From contig NZ_JAXQNP010000002.1 of the NCBI RefSeq assembly GCF_034427435.1, positions 1,798,001 through 1,862,000 of the forward strand: a DNA stretch of 64,000 nt, in the 5' to 3' direction. This DNA is from Nitrospirillum sp034427435. Lineage in GTDB: Bacteria; Pseudomonadota; Alphaproteobacteria; Azospirillales; Azospirillaceae. Of this stretch, positions 17,805 to 25,748 are shown in pieces. A program made the position numbers and the translations under genes. The stretch's first letter is position 1, and every line of letters begins with the position of its first letter. A model generated the notes under the pieces. It was not told where the DNA came from. It made no database searches and worked only from the letters and a program-made list of their open reading frames with translations.

Positions 17805-18503
17805 TCACAAGACGCGATCGAAAAAGGCGGTGGAGCGCGCTTCCTTCAACCGGTAAATCTGGGCCGGCCGGTTGCTGCCCCGGCGCATCTCGCCCGGCAC
17901 CGGTTCCACGAAATCCACCTCCGCCATGCGCTTGCGGAAAGCGGACTTGTCCAGCCGCCGGCCCAGCACCCGCTCGTACACCGATTGCAGGTCGCTCAGG
18001 GTGAAGCGCTCCGGCAGCAGGTGCACGGGCAGGGTGGAGTATTCCACCTTGCGACGCACCCGTGCCAAGGCGTGGCCCAGCAACGCGCCGTGATCGAAGG
18101 CCAAATCCCCGGCTTCCGCCAGCACCGCCTCCACCGGCCGCCACGCCGCGTCGGCGGCGTTCCCGCCCCGGACGGCCGGCGCCTGGCCGGGGCCGATGAG
18201 GGCGACATAGGCGACGCTGAGGCTCCACCCCCGCGGGTCGCGGGTGGCGTTTCCCACCGTCTGCAACTGCTCGATATAGGGCGTCGCCACGCCGGTCTTC
18301 TCCCGCAGGATGCGGTGCGCGGCCGCGTCCAGGTCGGCGTCCTCATCCGTGTGGATCCAGCCGCCGGGCAGGGCCCAGGCGTCCAGGAAAGGGGCAGCCC
18401 CCCGGCGTATCAGCAACACCTCCAATCCCGTTTCGCCCAGGGCGAAGAGGATGAGGTCGACGGTGGCGATGGCGGGCGCGGCGGCGGTGTCCAGGATCTT
18501 CAT
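17805..18503 (-). CDS. NrtR-type Nudix transcriptional regulator
   Basis: A 232-residue protein. The N-terminal Nudix domain (about residues 10-140) has the box GGWIHTDEDADLDAAAHRILREKTG. Its catalytic REUXEE part is degenerate (RILREK), as in NrtR regulators that sense ADP-ribose instead of hydrolysing it. A winged-helix domain follows (LPERFTLSDLQSVYERVLG, DKSAFRKRM), with the usual NrtR C-terminus GSNRPAQIYRL. NrtR proteins repress NAD metabolism genes. It is divergent from the SPFH/NAD-kinase-like pair across the palindrome at 18523-18577, its likely operator. Confidence 0.82.
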   Translation of the reverse strand: MKILDTAAAPAIATVDLILFALGETGLEVLLIRRGAAPFLDAWALPGGWIHTDEDADLDAAAHRILREKTGVATPYIEQLQTVGNATRDPRGWSLSVAYVALIGPGQAPAVRGGNAADAAWRPVEAVLAEAGDLAFDHGALLGHALARVRRKVEYSTLPVHLLPERFTLSDLQSVYERVLGRRLDKSAFRKRMAEVDFVEPVPGEMRRGSNRPAQIYRLKEARSTAFFDRVL

Positions 18504-18522
18504 GGCGGGATATTACCCTCTC

Positions 18523-18577
18523 CGCCACTTAGTGTCGATATCCAACTAACTTAGTTGACAATCGACACTAAGTGGCG
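18523..18577. promoter_or_regulatory. 55-bp palindrome, probable double operator of the Nudix regulator
   Basis: A perfect 17-bp inverted repeat (523-539 and 561-577, CGCCACTTAGTGTCGAT) encloses a smaller perfect dyad (CAACTAA C TTAGTTG, 543-557). Both centre on 18550 and are separated by only three mismatched pairs. Read another way it is two tandem 21-bp sites of form TTAGT-N11-ACTAA (18529-18549 and 18551-18571) spaced 22 bp, two helical turns. NrtR regulators are known to bind palindromes of about 21 bp. The element lies between the divergent NrtR-like and SPFH genes. Confidence 0.75.
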
Positions 18578-18637
18578 CTTGCTATGGTCATCCGCGGCCG
18601 GCAGGGGCTGGCCGCACCGGCAGCAAGGACCGAGCCC

Positions 18638-19657
18638 ATGTTTGGTTTCCGCTACATCAAGAGCGAACCCACCCAATACGTGATGCAGATGCGCGACGGC
18701 CGCGTGCGGCGTGAGGGGGCGGGGCTGGCCTTTTGGTATTTCGCGCCCTCCAGCTCGATCATGCTGGTGCCCACCGCCAGCGTGAACGAACCCTTCATCT
18801 TCCCCGAGGTCACCGCTGACTTTCAGGAGGTGACGGTGCAGGGCCAGATCACCTACCGCGTGGCGGAACCCAAGCGCACCGCGGCTTTGCTCAATTTCAC
18901 CCTGAATCCGAAGGGCGTTTACGCCTCCGAGGACCCGCAGAAGCTGTCGCAGCGGCTGATCGACCAGGTGCAGGTGGCCATGCGCGCCGAGGTGCAGGCC
19001 CTGACCCTGACGGAGGTGCTGGCCGCCAGCGACGCGCTGGTTGCCAGCGTGGCCGCCTTGCTGCGCGCCAATGCCGCGTTGGAGGCTTTGGGCCTGGAAA
19101 TCCTGGGCCTGTCGCTGCTGGCCGTGCGCCCCAAGCCGGAAACGGCCAAGGCGCTGGAGGCGGAGGCGCGCGAGGCCCTGCTGCGCCGCGCGGACGAGGC
19201 GATCTACAGCCGCCGCAACGCCGCCGTGGAACAGGAACGCCGCATCAAGGAAAACGAACTGTCGACCGAGATCGCGGTGGAGAACAAAAAGCGCGAAGTG
19301 CGCGAGGCGGAGATGGAGGCGCAGCGGGCCGTGCAGGAACGCCGCCTGCAAATCCAGCGGGAGGAGATGGCGGGCAAGATCGGCCTTGAACAGCAGAACC
19401 AGGATCTGGTGGCGCTGGCCACGGCCAATGCCAAGGCGGAGGCCGACGCCCGGGCCTACGGCCTGTCGGCCATGATGAACGCCTTCGGCGACGCCGACCC
19501 CAAGGTGCTACAGGCCTTGGCCTCGGTCGGGATGAAGCCTGGCCAACTGATGGCCCTGGCCTTCCGTGATCTGGCCGACAACGCCGCCAAGATCGGGCAG
19601 TTGAACGTCTCGCCCGACCTGCTGCGGGAAATGCTGCAACCGGCGGCGCGGGGGTGA
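18638..19657 (+). CDS. SPFH (band 7) domain protein
   Basis: The ATG at 18638 has AAGGA eight bases upstream; an in-frame ATG at 18572 lies inside the operator and is rejected. The product is 339 residues. An SPFH domain spans about 10-190 (FPEVTADFQEVTVQGQITYRV, QRLIDQVQVAMRAEV...). A long charged coiled coil of about 110 residues follows (EQERRIKENELSTEIAVENK...), and the tail is short. There is no clear transmembrane segment, unlike flotillins. It probably forms a large oligomer. It is three bases upstream of the NAD-kinase-like gene. Confidence 0.85.
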   Translation: MFGFRYIKSEPTQYVMQMRDGRVRREGAGLAFWYFAPSSSIMLVPTASVNEPFIFPEVTADFQEVTVQGQITYRVAEPKRTAALLNFTLNPKGVYASEDPQKLSQRLIDQVQVAMRAEVQALTLTEVLAASDALVASVAALLRANAALEALGLEILGLSLLAVRPKPETAKALEAEAREALLRRADEAIYSRRNAAVEQERRIKENELSTEIAVENKKREVREAEMEAQRAVQERRLQIQREEMAGKIGLEQQNQDLVALATANAKAEADARAYGLSAMMNAFGDADPKVLQALASVGMKPGQLMALAFRDLADNAAKIGQLNVSPDLLREMLQPAARG

Positions 19658-19660
19658 GCC

Positions 19661-20614
19661 ATGGCCGCTTCGGAAAGCCACAAGGCGGAGGATCGCAAGA
19701 TCATCCTGGTGGTGCGCGACACCCGGCTGGATGAATTGATCGCCCGCTTCAACACCCTGCAACAGGCGCAGTTCTATATTGAGCATCTGGGGGCCGATTT
19801 CGGCGACTACCTGGCGGAGCGGGAGCAGTACCGCGCCGCCACGCGGCAGGTGGAGGAGGCGTTGCGCCGCTTCGGCCGGGTGCAGCGGCTGGATCGCCGC
19901 TATCTCAGCACCTTCCTGTTCGGCGCGGACGATGTGGTGGTGGTGCTGGGCCAGGACGGACTGGTGGCCAACACGCTGAAATACCTGGATGGCCAGCGCG
20001 TCGTCGGCGTGAACCCGGATGCCCGGCGCTGGGACGGGGTGTTGCTGCCCTTCCAGCCCAACGATCTACCCCGTGTGATGGGGGAGGAGATGCGGGCCGG
20101 CCGGCCGGTGAGGCATGTCACCATGGCCAAGGCGCAGTTGAACACCGGTGTCGCCCTCTATGCCGTCAACGACCTGTTCATCGGCCCGCGCAGCCACGCG
20201 TCGGCCCGCTATACCCTGACGGTGGGGCAGGCGACGGAGCGGCAGTCGTCCAGTGGCATCATCGTTTCCACCGGCATGGGGTCCACCGGATGGCTGAAAA
20301 GCCTGTACGCCGGCTGGGCTGGGGCGGCGGCGGCCCTGGGCGTGGCGCCGCCGGCAGGCGCGCTCAATGCCGCCTTCCCCTGGGACGCCGAACGCCTGCA
20401 CTACTTCGTGCGAGAGCCGTTTCCCAGCCGCACCACGGGCGCCAGCCTGGTGGCGGGCCCCGTATCGGCGCAGGTGCCGCTGCAGGTGGTGTCGGAGATG
20501 GCGGACAACGGCGTCATCTTCAGCGACGGCATCGAGGCCGACTTCCTGGAATTCAACGCCGGCACCCACGCCACCATCGGCATTGCCGAGCGGCGCGGGC
20601 ACCTGGTGGTCTAG
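19661..20614 (+). CDS. NAD kinase-like (diacylglycerol/NAD kinase superfamily) protein
   Basis: A 317-residue protein. The segment DDVVVVLGQDGLVANTLKYL corresponds to the family's GGDG motif (here GQDG), and VGVNPDARRWDGVLLPF follows. A zinc-ribbon-like region is absent. The second half has the NAD-kinase beta-sandwich pattern ALYAVNDLFIG...SSSGIIVSTGMGSTGWLKS, equivalent to the NEV...GLIVSTPTGSTAY stretch. It ends in a ligand-site-like SDGIEADFLEFNAG. It may phosphorylate NAD or a related nucleotide. It is co-transcribed with the SPFH gene and convergent with the methyltransferase gene. Confidence 0.75.
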   Translation: MAASESHKAEDRKIILVVRDTRLDELIARFNTLQQAQFYIEHLGADFGDYLAEREQYRAATRQVEEALRRFGRVQRLDRRYLSTFLFGADDVVVVLGQDGLVANTLKYLDGQRVVGVNPDARRWDGVLLPFQPNDLPRVMGEEMRAGRPVRHVTMAKAQLNTGVALYAVNDLFIGPRSHASARYTLTVGQATERQSSSGIIVSTGMGSTGWLKSLYAGWAGAAAALGVAPPAGALNAAFPWDAERLHYFVREPFPSRTTGASLVAGPVSAQVPLQVVSEMADNGVIFSDGIEADFLEFNAGTHATIGIAERRGHLVV

Positions 20615-20616
20615 AT

Positions 20617-21981
20617 TTAGCGCTTCAGGCTCAGCCAGACATTGTGGCCGTCGTGGAAGACGTCGATGTCGACCGTTTCGCCGGCCATCAGATCCACGGG
20701 CCGGCGCGGCAGGTAGAGGCCCGGCTGCCAGCCCGAAGATTCGGTGGGGGACAGCGGGCTGTTCTCGAACTCCACCCCGTCCCATAGCTTCAGCCAGATC
20801 CATTGCAGCAGGCCGACGCACCGGCCATCCGCGGTCACCGGCAGCGACAGGTGCCCCCGCCAGTTCTGCCCTGGCTGCGGATCGGCCAGATCCACGGTCA
20901 GTGCCTGGAAGGGGTCGGACAGCGCCTTGAACGGTACCACGCGCTCCAGCCGGACGGAGCGGGGCGCCAGGCGGTTGAAGGCGTCAAGGTCGAAGCCGCA
21001 CGCCTCCTCCACGAAGAAGGTGCGTTCCATCACCCGGCTTTCCGCCAGCAGGGCGCGCACCCCACCGCCCTGGGGGATGATACGGGCGCCGGGCGCCAGC
21101 AGCCGGTCCTTGGCGTCGCGCACCGCCGGCAGCACGCGCTCCGACAGCAGGTCGCTGGACAGGATTTCCGACACCAGCAGGTCGGCCGGGCGCGGCAGGT
21201 CGGTGCCCAGCGTCACGGCGGTGGAGGGCTTGGCGATGACGGTGACGCGGTCGGCATAGCCGTTGTTGGCGATGATGGTGCGCGCGGTCTCCGCGATCAC
21301 CGGGTCGGCCTCGCAGGTGTAGACATGGGCGGCGCCGGCGCGGGCGGCCATCATGGCCAGCAGGCCGGAACCAGTGCCGATTTCCAGGACGATGTCGCCG
21401 GGGCGCACGGCGGCGGTGATGGCCGCCTCATAGGCCGCGTTGCGCTCGATATCGTTCATCATCGGCACATGCCAGCGCGGCGTCAGGGCGGTGCGCAGCT
21501 TGTTGAGCTGCAATTCCGCCTCGATGAAGTCCGGCTTCAGCTCCAGCGCCATCTCGCTGTGCGTCACCGCCTCGGCAAGGCGGCCCAGGTCGCGCAAGGC
21601 CGCCGCCAGATTGAAGCGGTTGATGGGGTCGTCCGGCTCCGCCGCCACCGCGCGGGCGAAACTCTCCGCCGCCTCGGTCGCGTGCCCCAGCTTTTGATGG
21701 CATAGGCCGATGTTGAAGTCCCGGCCCCGCCAGGTGGGGTCCAGGCTGACGGCCTTGCGGAAGGACTCCAACGCCTCCTTCCAAAGGCCCAGATGCTTGC
21801 GCACCGTGCCCAGGTTCCAATGCACGGCCGATGCCCGCGGCAGCAGGCGCGCCACCTCGCGGTACGCGGCCTCCGCCTCCGCCCAGCGACCCTGGTTCTG
21901 GTGCTCCACCCCCTGGGCGAACAGGTCTTCAGCGGGAACGGCGGGGGCTTTGGGGGCGGACGGCTTGGGGGGCTTGGCCAT
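20617..21981 (-). CDS. TPR-containing PRMT-like protein arginine methyltransferase
   Basis: A 454-residue protein. About four tetratricopeptide repeats occupy residues 15-165. The methyltransferase part opens with VPMMNDIERNAAYEAAI, very like the MLND..RN..Y motif of PRMT7/PRMT9. SAM motif I VLEIGTGSGLLAMMAARAGA follows, then motif VYTCEADP and a double-E loop SEILSSDLLSE, where both glutamates that bind arginine are present. The C-terminal beta-barrel contains QWIWLKLWDGVEFENSP. Arginine-methyltransferase architecture with N-terminal TPRs is otherwise known from eukaryotic PRMT9. It lies 40 bp downstream of lepB. Confidence 0.8.
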   Translation of the reverse strand: MAKPPKPSAPKAPAVPAEDLFAQGVEHQNQGRWAEAEAAYREVARLLPRASAVHWNLGTVRKHLGLWKEALESFRKAVSLDPTWRGRDFNIGLCHQKLGHATEAAESFARAVAAEPDDPINRFNLAAALRDLGRLAEAVTHSEMALELKPDFIEAELQLNKLRTALTPRWHVPMMNDIERNAAYEAAITAAVRPGDIVLEIGTGSGLLAMMAARAGAAHVYTCEADPVIAETARTIIANNGYADRVTVIAKPSTAVTLGTDLPRPADLLVSEILSSDLLSERVLPAVRDAKDRLLAPGARIIPQGGGVRALLAESRVMERTFFVEEACGFDLDAFNRLAPRSVRLERVVPFKALSDPFQALTVDLADPQPGQNWRGHLSLPVTADGRCVGLLQWIWLKLWDGVEFENSPLSPTESSGWQPGLYLPRRPVDLMAGETVDIDVFHDGHNVWLSLKR

Positions 21982-22021
21982 GGGGCAGGCAGTTCTTTCA
22001 GAGGGGGAGGGTAAAGACCGG

Positions 22022-22777
22022 TCAGGGCCGCAGGCTGCGGACGAAGCGGCTGGACCAGTCGCCGCCGGGGCAGGTCAGGGCGCTCTCGGCCTTGCAGAAA
22101 TGGTTGGTGTAGGCGGTGAACTGGGCACGGGCAATGACCCGGTCCAGCGGCACGAAGCCCAGGTCGGGATAGGGGAAACGGCTGTCCTGGCTGTTGTCGC
22201 GGTTGTCGCCCATGAGGAAGACGCGGCCGGCGGGCACGGTGTACACCCCGGTGTTGTCGGCCGGGCCGTCGTCACCGCGCTGAAGGATGGCGTGACGGGC
22301 AAGCTGTCCATCGGTGGCCGGCAGGTCCTCCACATATTCCGTGACATGGACGACGTGGCCGTGATCGTCACGGTAGTCGTAGGCGCCGCTTTCATGACGG
22401 TCGACCATCTGGCCATTCAGCACCAGCCGGCCGTGCACCAGTTGCACCGTGTCCCCCGGCAGGCCGATGACCCGCTTCACCAGCGCGTCGGGCGCGCCTT
22501 CCGGCTTCAGCACCACGATGTCACCCCGCTGCGGCAGTTGGCCCAGCACGCGGCCGTCGGTGGTGGGGATGAAGCCCTCCGGCAGGGTGACATCAGGGGA
22601 ATGGCGGCTGTAGCCGTAGGCATACTTGGCGGCGACGAAATGGTCGCCCACCGCCAGCGTCGGCAGCATGCTTTCGGAGGGGACGTAATAATTGCCGAAG
22701 GCGAACGCCCGGAAGGACAGGACGCAGACAGCCCAGATGAGGATGAACCGGCCCCAATCCAGTATCGCGCGCTGCAT
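22022..22777 (-). CDS. lepB: Signal peptidase I
   Basis: A 251-residue protein with an N-terminal membrane anchor (RFILIWAVCVLSFRAFAF). Box B has SESMLPTL with the nucleophile Ser, box D has KRVIGLPGD with the general-base Lys, and box E has GDNRDNSQDSRF. It cleaves signal peptides of exported proteins at the periplasmic face. The length and all catalytic boxes are normal. The same-strand TPR-PRMT gene follows after 40 bp. Confidence 0.95.
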   Translation of the reverse strand: MQRAILDWGRFILIWAVCVLSFRAFAFGNYYVPSESMLPTLAVGDHFVAAKYAYGYSRHSPDVTLPEGFIPTTDGRVLGQLPQRGDIVVLKPEGAPDALVKRVIGLPGDTVQLVHGRLVLNGQMVDRHESGAYDYRDDHGHVVHVTEYVEDLPATDGQLARHAILQRGDDGPADNTGVYTVPAGRVFLMGDNRDNSQDSRFPYPDLGFVPLDRVIARAQFTAYTNHFCKAESALTCPGGDWSSRFVRSLRP

Positions 22778-22982
22778 CGCTTCATTCCCTTCGGTTGAAC
22801 CGCTTGGCCCGTCCCCTGGGGCCTTTCGCCGGCGATGATGCCGAAGGGCGGCGGGCCTTGTCCATGACGCCGTGTTCCATGGCGCCTGTGTCCAGACCGG
22901 GCCACGCCTGAAAGCGATTTCGCCTCGGGCTGATCTGCTCTATATCGCCGTCAGCGCTGTCACGCGCTGACGGAACCCGTCC

Positions 22983-23300
22983 ATGGAACCCGCTATGGCC
23001 CAACCCAGCACCCCGCCCGCCGATCGCGTCGCCACCCATGTCATCCTGCACGGCCGGGTGCAGGGGGTGTTCTACCGCAATTGGACGGTGGAGCAGGCGC
23101 TGGAGCTTGGCCTGGATGGATGGGTTCGCAACCGGAACGATGGCACGGTGGAGGCGCTGTTCGCCGGCCCGTCGGCTGCCGTGGCGGATATGGTGTCCCG
23201 ATGCCGCCAGGGACCAACCCACGCCGTGGTGACGGATGTCGTGACCACGCCGGGCACCGACCCCGGCGCCACCGGCTTCCACAAGCTGCCGACGGTTTAG
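22983..23300 (+). CDS. Acylphosphatase
   Basis: A 105-residue protein. GRVQGVFYRNWT contains the phosphate-binding loop Arg, and GLDGWVRNRNDGTVEALF has the catalytic Asn. It hydrolyses acyl phosphates such as carbamoyl or 1,3-bisphosphoglycerate phosphates. The start could instead be the ATG at 22995. The stop codon TAG overlaps the first base pairs of the AGAGC palindromic repeat that follows. It is divergent from lepB. Confidence 0.94.
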   Translation: MEPAMAQPSTPPADRVATHVILHGRVQGVFYRNWTVEQALELGLDGWVRNRNDGTVEALFAGPSAAVADMVSRCRQGPTHAVVTDVVTTPGTDPGATGFHKLPTV

Positions 23301-23347
23301 AGCGGAACGCGATCAGGTGTAGTCACCTGATCGTGTAAATCCGCTCT
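23299..23347. repeat. AGAGC palindromic repeat, copy 1
   Basis: Outer arms AGAGCGGA (299-306) and TCCGCTCT (340-347) flank an inner perfect stem CGATCAGGTG / CACCTGATCG (310-319, 324-333). The left end overlaps the acylphosphatase stop codon. It resembles REP-like intergenic palindromes of alphaproteobacteria, and may form an RNA hairpin at the 3' end of the acylphosphatase mRNA. Confidence 0.7.
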
Positions 23348-23362
23348 ATCATGAACAGGTTA

Positions 23363-23400
23363 AGAGCGAGATGCGATCAGACATGATCGCATCTCGCTCT
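23363..23400. repeat. AGAGC palindromic repeat, copy 2
   Basis: A perfect 17-bp inverted repeat (AGAGCGAGATGCGATCA, 363-379, and its complement 384-400) with a GACA loop. It shares the AGAGCG ends and the GCGATCA core with the copy at 23299-23347, 15 bp away, but differs internally. This implies a family of related palindromes rather than a simple duplication. Confidence 0.75.
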
Positions 23401-23417
23401 AGGGCGCCCATAAACAA

Positions 23418-23455
23418 AAGGCCGCGCGTCCCCACGGGAACGCGCGGCCTTGATC
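23418..23455 (-). terminator. ctrA: Rho-independent terminator of ctrA
   Basis: A perfect 12-bp stem AAGGCCGCGCGT / ACGCGCGGCCTT (418-429, 440-451) with a 10-base loop. Read on the minus strand it is followed by TTTTGTTTA, the orientation expected for ctrA, whose stop codon lies 28 bp away. Confidence 0.85.
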
Positions 23456-23478
23456 GGTTCGATGCTTGTGACCGCCGT

Positions 23479-24183
23479 TCAGCTGGCGGCCTGCTGTTGC
23501 CGCGCCTCATTGGGGTCGCGCAGGACATAGCCGCGGCCCCAGACGGTTTCGATGTAGTTGCTGCCGTCCGTCGCCTGCGCCAGTTTTTTGCGCAGCTTGC
23601 AGACGAAGACGTCGATGATCTTCAGTTCCGGCTCATCCATGCCGCCGTAGAGATGGTTCAGGAACATCTCCTTGGTCAGCGTCGTGCCCTTGCGCAGGGA
23701 CAGCAGCTCCAGGATGCCGTATTCCTTGCCCGTCAGGTGCAGGGGCTGACCCGCGACCTCGACCGAGCGAGTGTCGAGGTTCACGGTCAGCGCGCCGGTG
23801 CGGATGACGCTTTCCGAATGGCCCTTGCTGCGGCGGACGATGGCCTGCATACGGGCCAGCAGTTCGCGCTTGTCGAAGGGCTTGGTCAGATAGTCATCGG
23901 CGCCGAAGCCCAGGCCTTTCAGCTTGGCGTCCAGTTCCGTCAGGCCCGACAGGATCAGGATGGGCGTGGTCACGCGGGCCGAGCGGAGGCGCCGCAGCAC
24001 CTCATACCCGTCGATGTCCGGCAGCATCAGATCCAGAATGATGATGTCGTAGTCATACAGCTTGCCGATCTCCAGGCCGTCTTCGCCAAGATCGGTTATG
24101 TCGACGATGAACCCTTCTGATTTGAGCATCAGTTGGATGCTCTTGGCCATCGACGGATCGTCTTCTACGACCAGCACTCTCAT
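23479..24183 (-). CDS. ctrA: Cell-cycle response regulator CtrA
   Basis: A 234-residue OmpR/PhoB-type regulator. The receiver domain begins MRVLVVEDDPSMAKSIQLML, has the phosphoacceptor Asp in IIILDLMLPDIDGYEV (about residue 51) and the conserved LTKPFDKRELLARM. The winged-helix DNA-binding domain has LTGKEYGILELLSLRKGTTLTKEMFLNHLYGG and VFVCKLRKKL...WGRGYVLRDP, which is diagnostic of CtrA. It is the master cell-cycle and motility regulator in alphaproteobacteria. It is divergent from fliI and ends at its own terminator. Confidence 0.97.
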   Translation of the reverse strand: MRVLVVEDDPSMAKSIQLMLKSEGFIVDITDLGEDGLEIGKLYDYDIIILDLMLPDIDGYEVLRRLRSARVTTPILILSGLTELDAKLKGLGFGADDYLTKPFDKRELLARMQAIVRRSKGHSESVIRTGALTVNLDTRSVEVAGQPLHLTGKEYGILELLSLRKGTTLTKEMFLNHLYGGMDEPELKIIDVFVCKLRKKLAQATDGSNYIETVWGRGYVLRDPNEARQQQAAS

Positions 24184-24388
24184 AGGCTTCTTCCTTGAAA
24201 GGGGTGTAGTCTCAAGGGAGCGGAAACATCCACTGCCGACTAGGTTAACAGATGCTGCGACATTATGCTACGCGAGTAAGCCTATCCTTTAGCTAACTCA
24301 TCCGTTGTGAACGCAACCGGCGGATGTGCCCGCCCGTGCGGCCCAAGTATGCGGCTAAAGTGTTGTCTTTAAAGGGTTCAAGGGCTCG

Positions 24389-25732
24389 ATGGCCATGATC
24401 TATGATCCCAGCGTCCTGATTCCGGAGATCGAGGCGCTGCCCCCCTTCAAGATTTTCGGGCGCGTCAGCTCGGTTCTGGGCATGCTGGTGGAGGTCGGCG
24501 GGGTGGAGCGCCGGCTGTCCATCGGCGGGCGGTGCCGAGTCATCTCCCGCGGCGGCCGCCCCGTGCCCTGCGAGGTGGTGGGCTTCCGCAACGGCAAGGC
24601 CCTGCTGCTGCCCTATGGCACGCTGGAGGACATCGGCCTGGGCTGCAGGGCGGAGGTGACGGAGGGCCAGCCCGAGATCCACCCCACCCCCGCCTGGCTG
24701 GGCCGGGTGATCAACGCCCTGGGCGAGCCGCTGGACGGCAAGGGCCCCCTGCCCATGGGGCCCGTGGGCAACCCCATCAAGGCGGCGCCCCCCCAGGCCA
24801 GCACGCGCAAGCGGGTGGGGGCGAAGATCGATTTGGGCGTGCGCTCCATCAACACCTTCCTGTCCTGCTGCCGGGGCCAGCGCATGGGCATCTTCGCCGG
24901 TTCCGGCGTGGGCAAGTCGGTGCTGATGTCCATGCTGGCGCGCTACACCGCGGCGTCCGTCACCGTCATCGGACTGATCGGCGAACGTGGCCGCGAGGTG
25001 CAGGAGTTCATCGAGGACGACCTGGGGGAGGAGGGCCTGGCCCGTAGCGTTGTGGTGGTGGCCACCAGCGACGAGCCGCCGCTGATGCGCCGCCAGGCGG
25101 CCTATATGACCTTCGCGGTGGCGGAGCATTTCCGCGACCAGGGCCAGGACGTGCTGTGCATGATGGACAGCGTCACCCGCTTCGCCATGGCCCAGCGCGA
25201 GATCGGCCTGTCCGCGGGTGAGCCGCCGACCACCAAGGGCTATCCCCCCACCGTGTTCGCCGAGCTGCCGCGCCTGCTGGAACGGGCGGGGCCGGGGGCC
25301 GGCGACGGCACCATCACCGGCCTGTTCACCGTGCTGGTGGACGGCGACGACCATAACGAACCCATCGCCGACGCGGTGCGCGGCATCCTGGACGGCCACA
25401 TCGTCATGGAGCGCCGTATCGGCGAGCGCGGGCGCTATCCCGCCATCAACATCCTGCGCAGCGTGTCGCGCACCATGCCCGACTGCAACACGGATGAGGA
25501 GAACGCGCTGGTCACCGCCGCGCGCCGCCTGATGTCGTCCTACAGCGATATGGAGGAGATGATCCGCCTGGGCGCCTATCGCCGGGGCAGCGACCCCCAG
25601 GTGGACCGCGCCATCGAGCTGAACCCCCATATCGAGGGCTTCCTGCGCCAGGGCCGGCATGAGCGCAGCGACCTTGCCACCGGCTACGCCCAGTTGCAGG
25701 CCATCCTCAACGGCGCCCCGTGGCCGGTGTGA
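24389..25732 (+). CDS. fliI: Flagellar export apparatus ATPase FliI
   Basis: A 447-residue protein. Walker A GIFAGSGVGKSVLMS lies near residue 170 and Walker B-type QDVLCMMDSVTRFA near 255. DEENALVTAARRLMSSYSDMEEMIRLGAYRRGSDP in the C-terminal region is typical of FliI/T3SS ATPases. It powers unfolding and entry of flagellar substrates into the FlhA/FlhB gate. The start may be 24389 or 24395. It forms a pair with fliJ, 16 bp downstream. Confidence 0.96.
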   Translation: MAMIYDPSVLIPEIEALPPFKIFGRVSSVLGMLVEVGGVERRLSIGGRCRVISRGGRPVPCEVVGFRNGKALLLPYGTLEDIGLGCRAEVTEGQPEIHPTPAWLGRVINALGEPLDGKGPLPMGPVGNPIKAAPPQASTRKRVGAKIDLGVRSINTFLSCCRGQRMGIFAGSGVGKSVLMSMLARYTAASVTVIGLIGERGREVQEFIEDDLGEEGLARSVVVVATSDEPPLMRRQAAYMTFAVAEHFRDQGQDVLCMMDSVTRFAMAQREIGLSAGEPPTTKGYPPTVFAELPRLLERAGPGAGDGTITGLFTVLVDGDDHNEPIADAVRGILDGHIVMERRIGERGRYPAINILRSVSRTMPDCNTDEENALVTAARRLMSSYSDMEEMIRLGAYRRGSDPQVDRAIELNPHIEGFLRQGRHERSDLATGYAQLQAILNGAPWPV

Positions 25733-25748
25733 GACCGGCGGTTAAGCC

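Noticed and set aside
24184..24388. CtrA sites (TTAA-N7-TTAA) in the ctrA/fliI divergent region
   Set aside because: Isolated TTAA half-sites occur, but no pair has the correct 7-base spacing on either strand.
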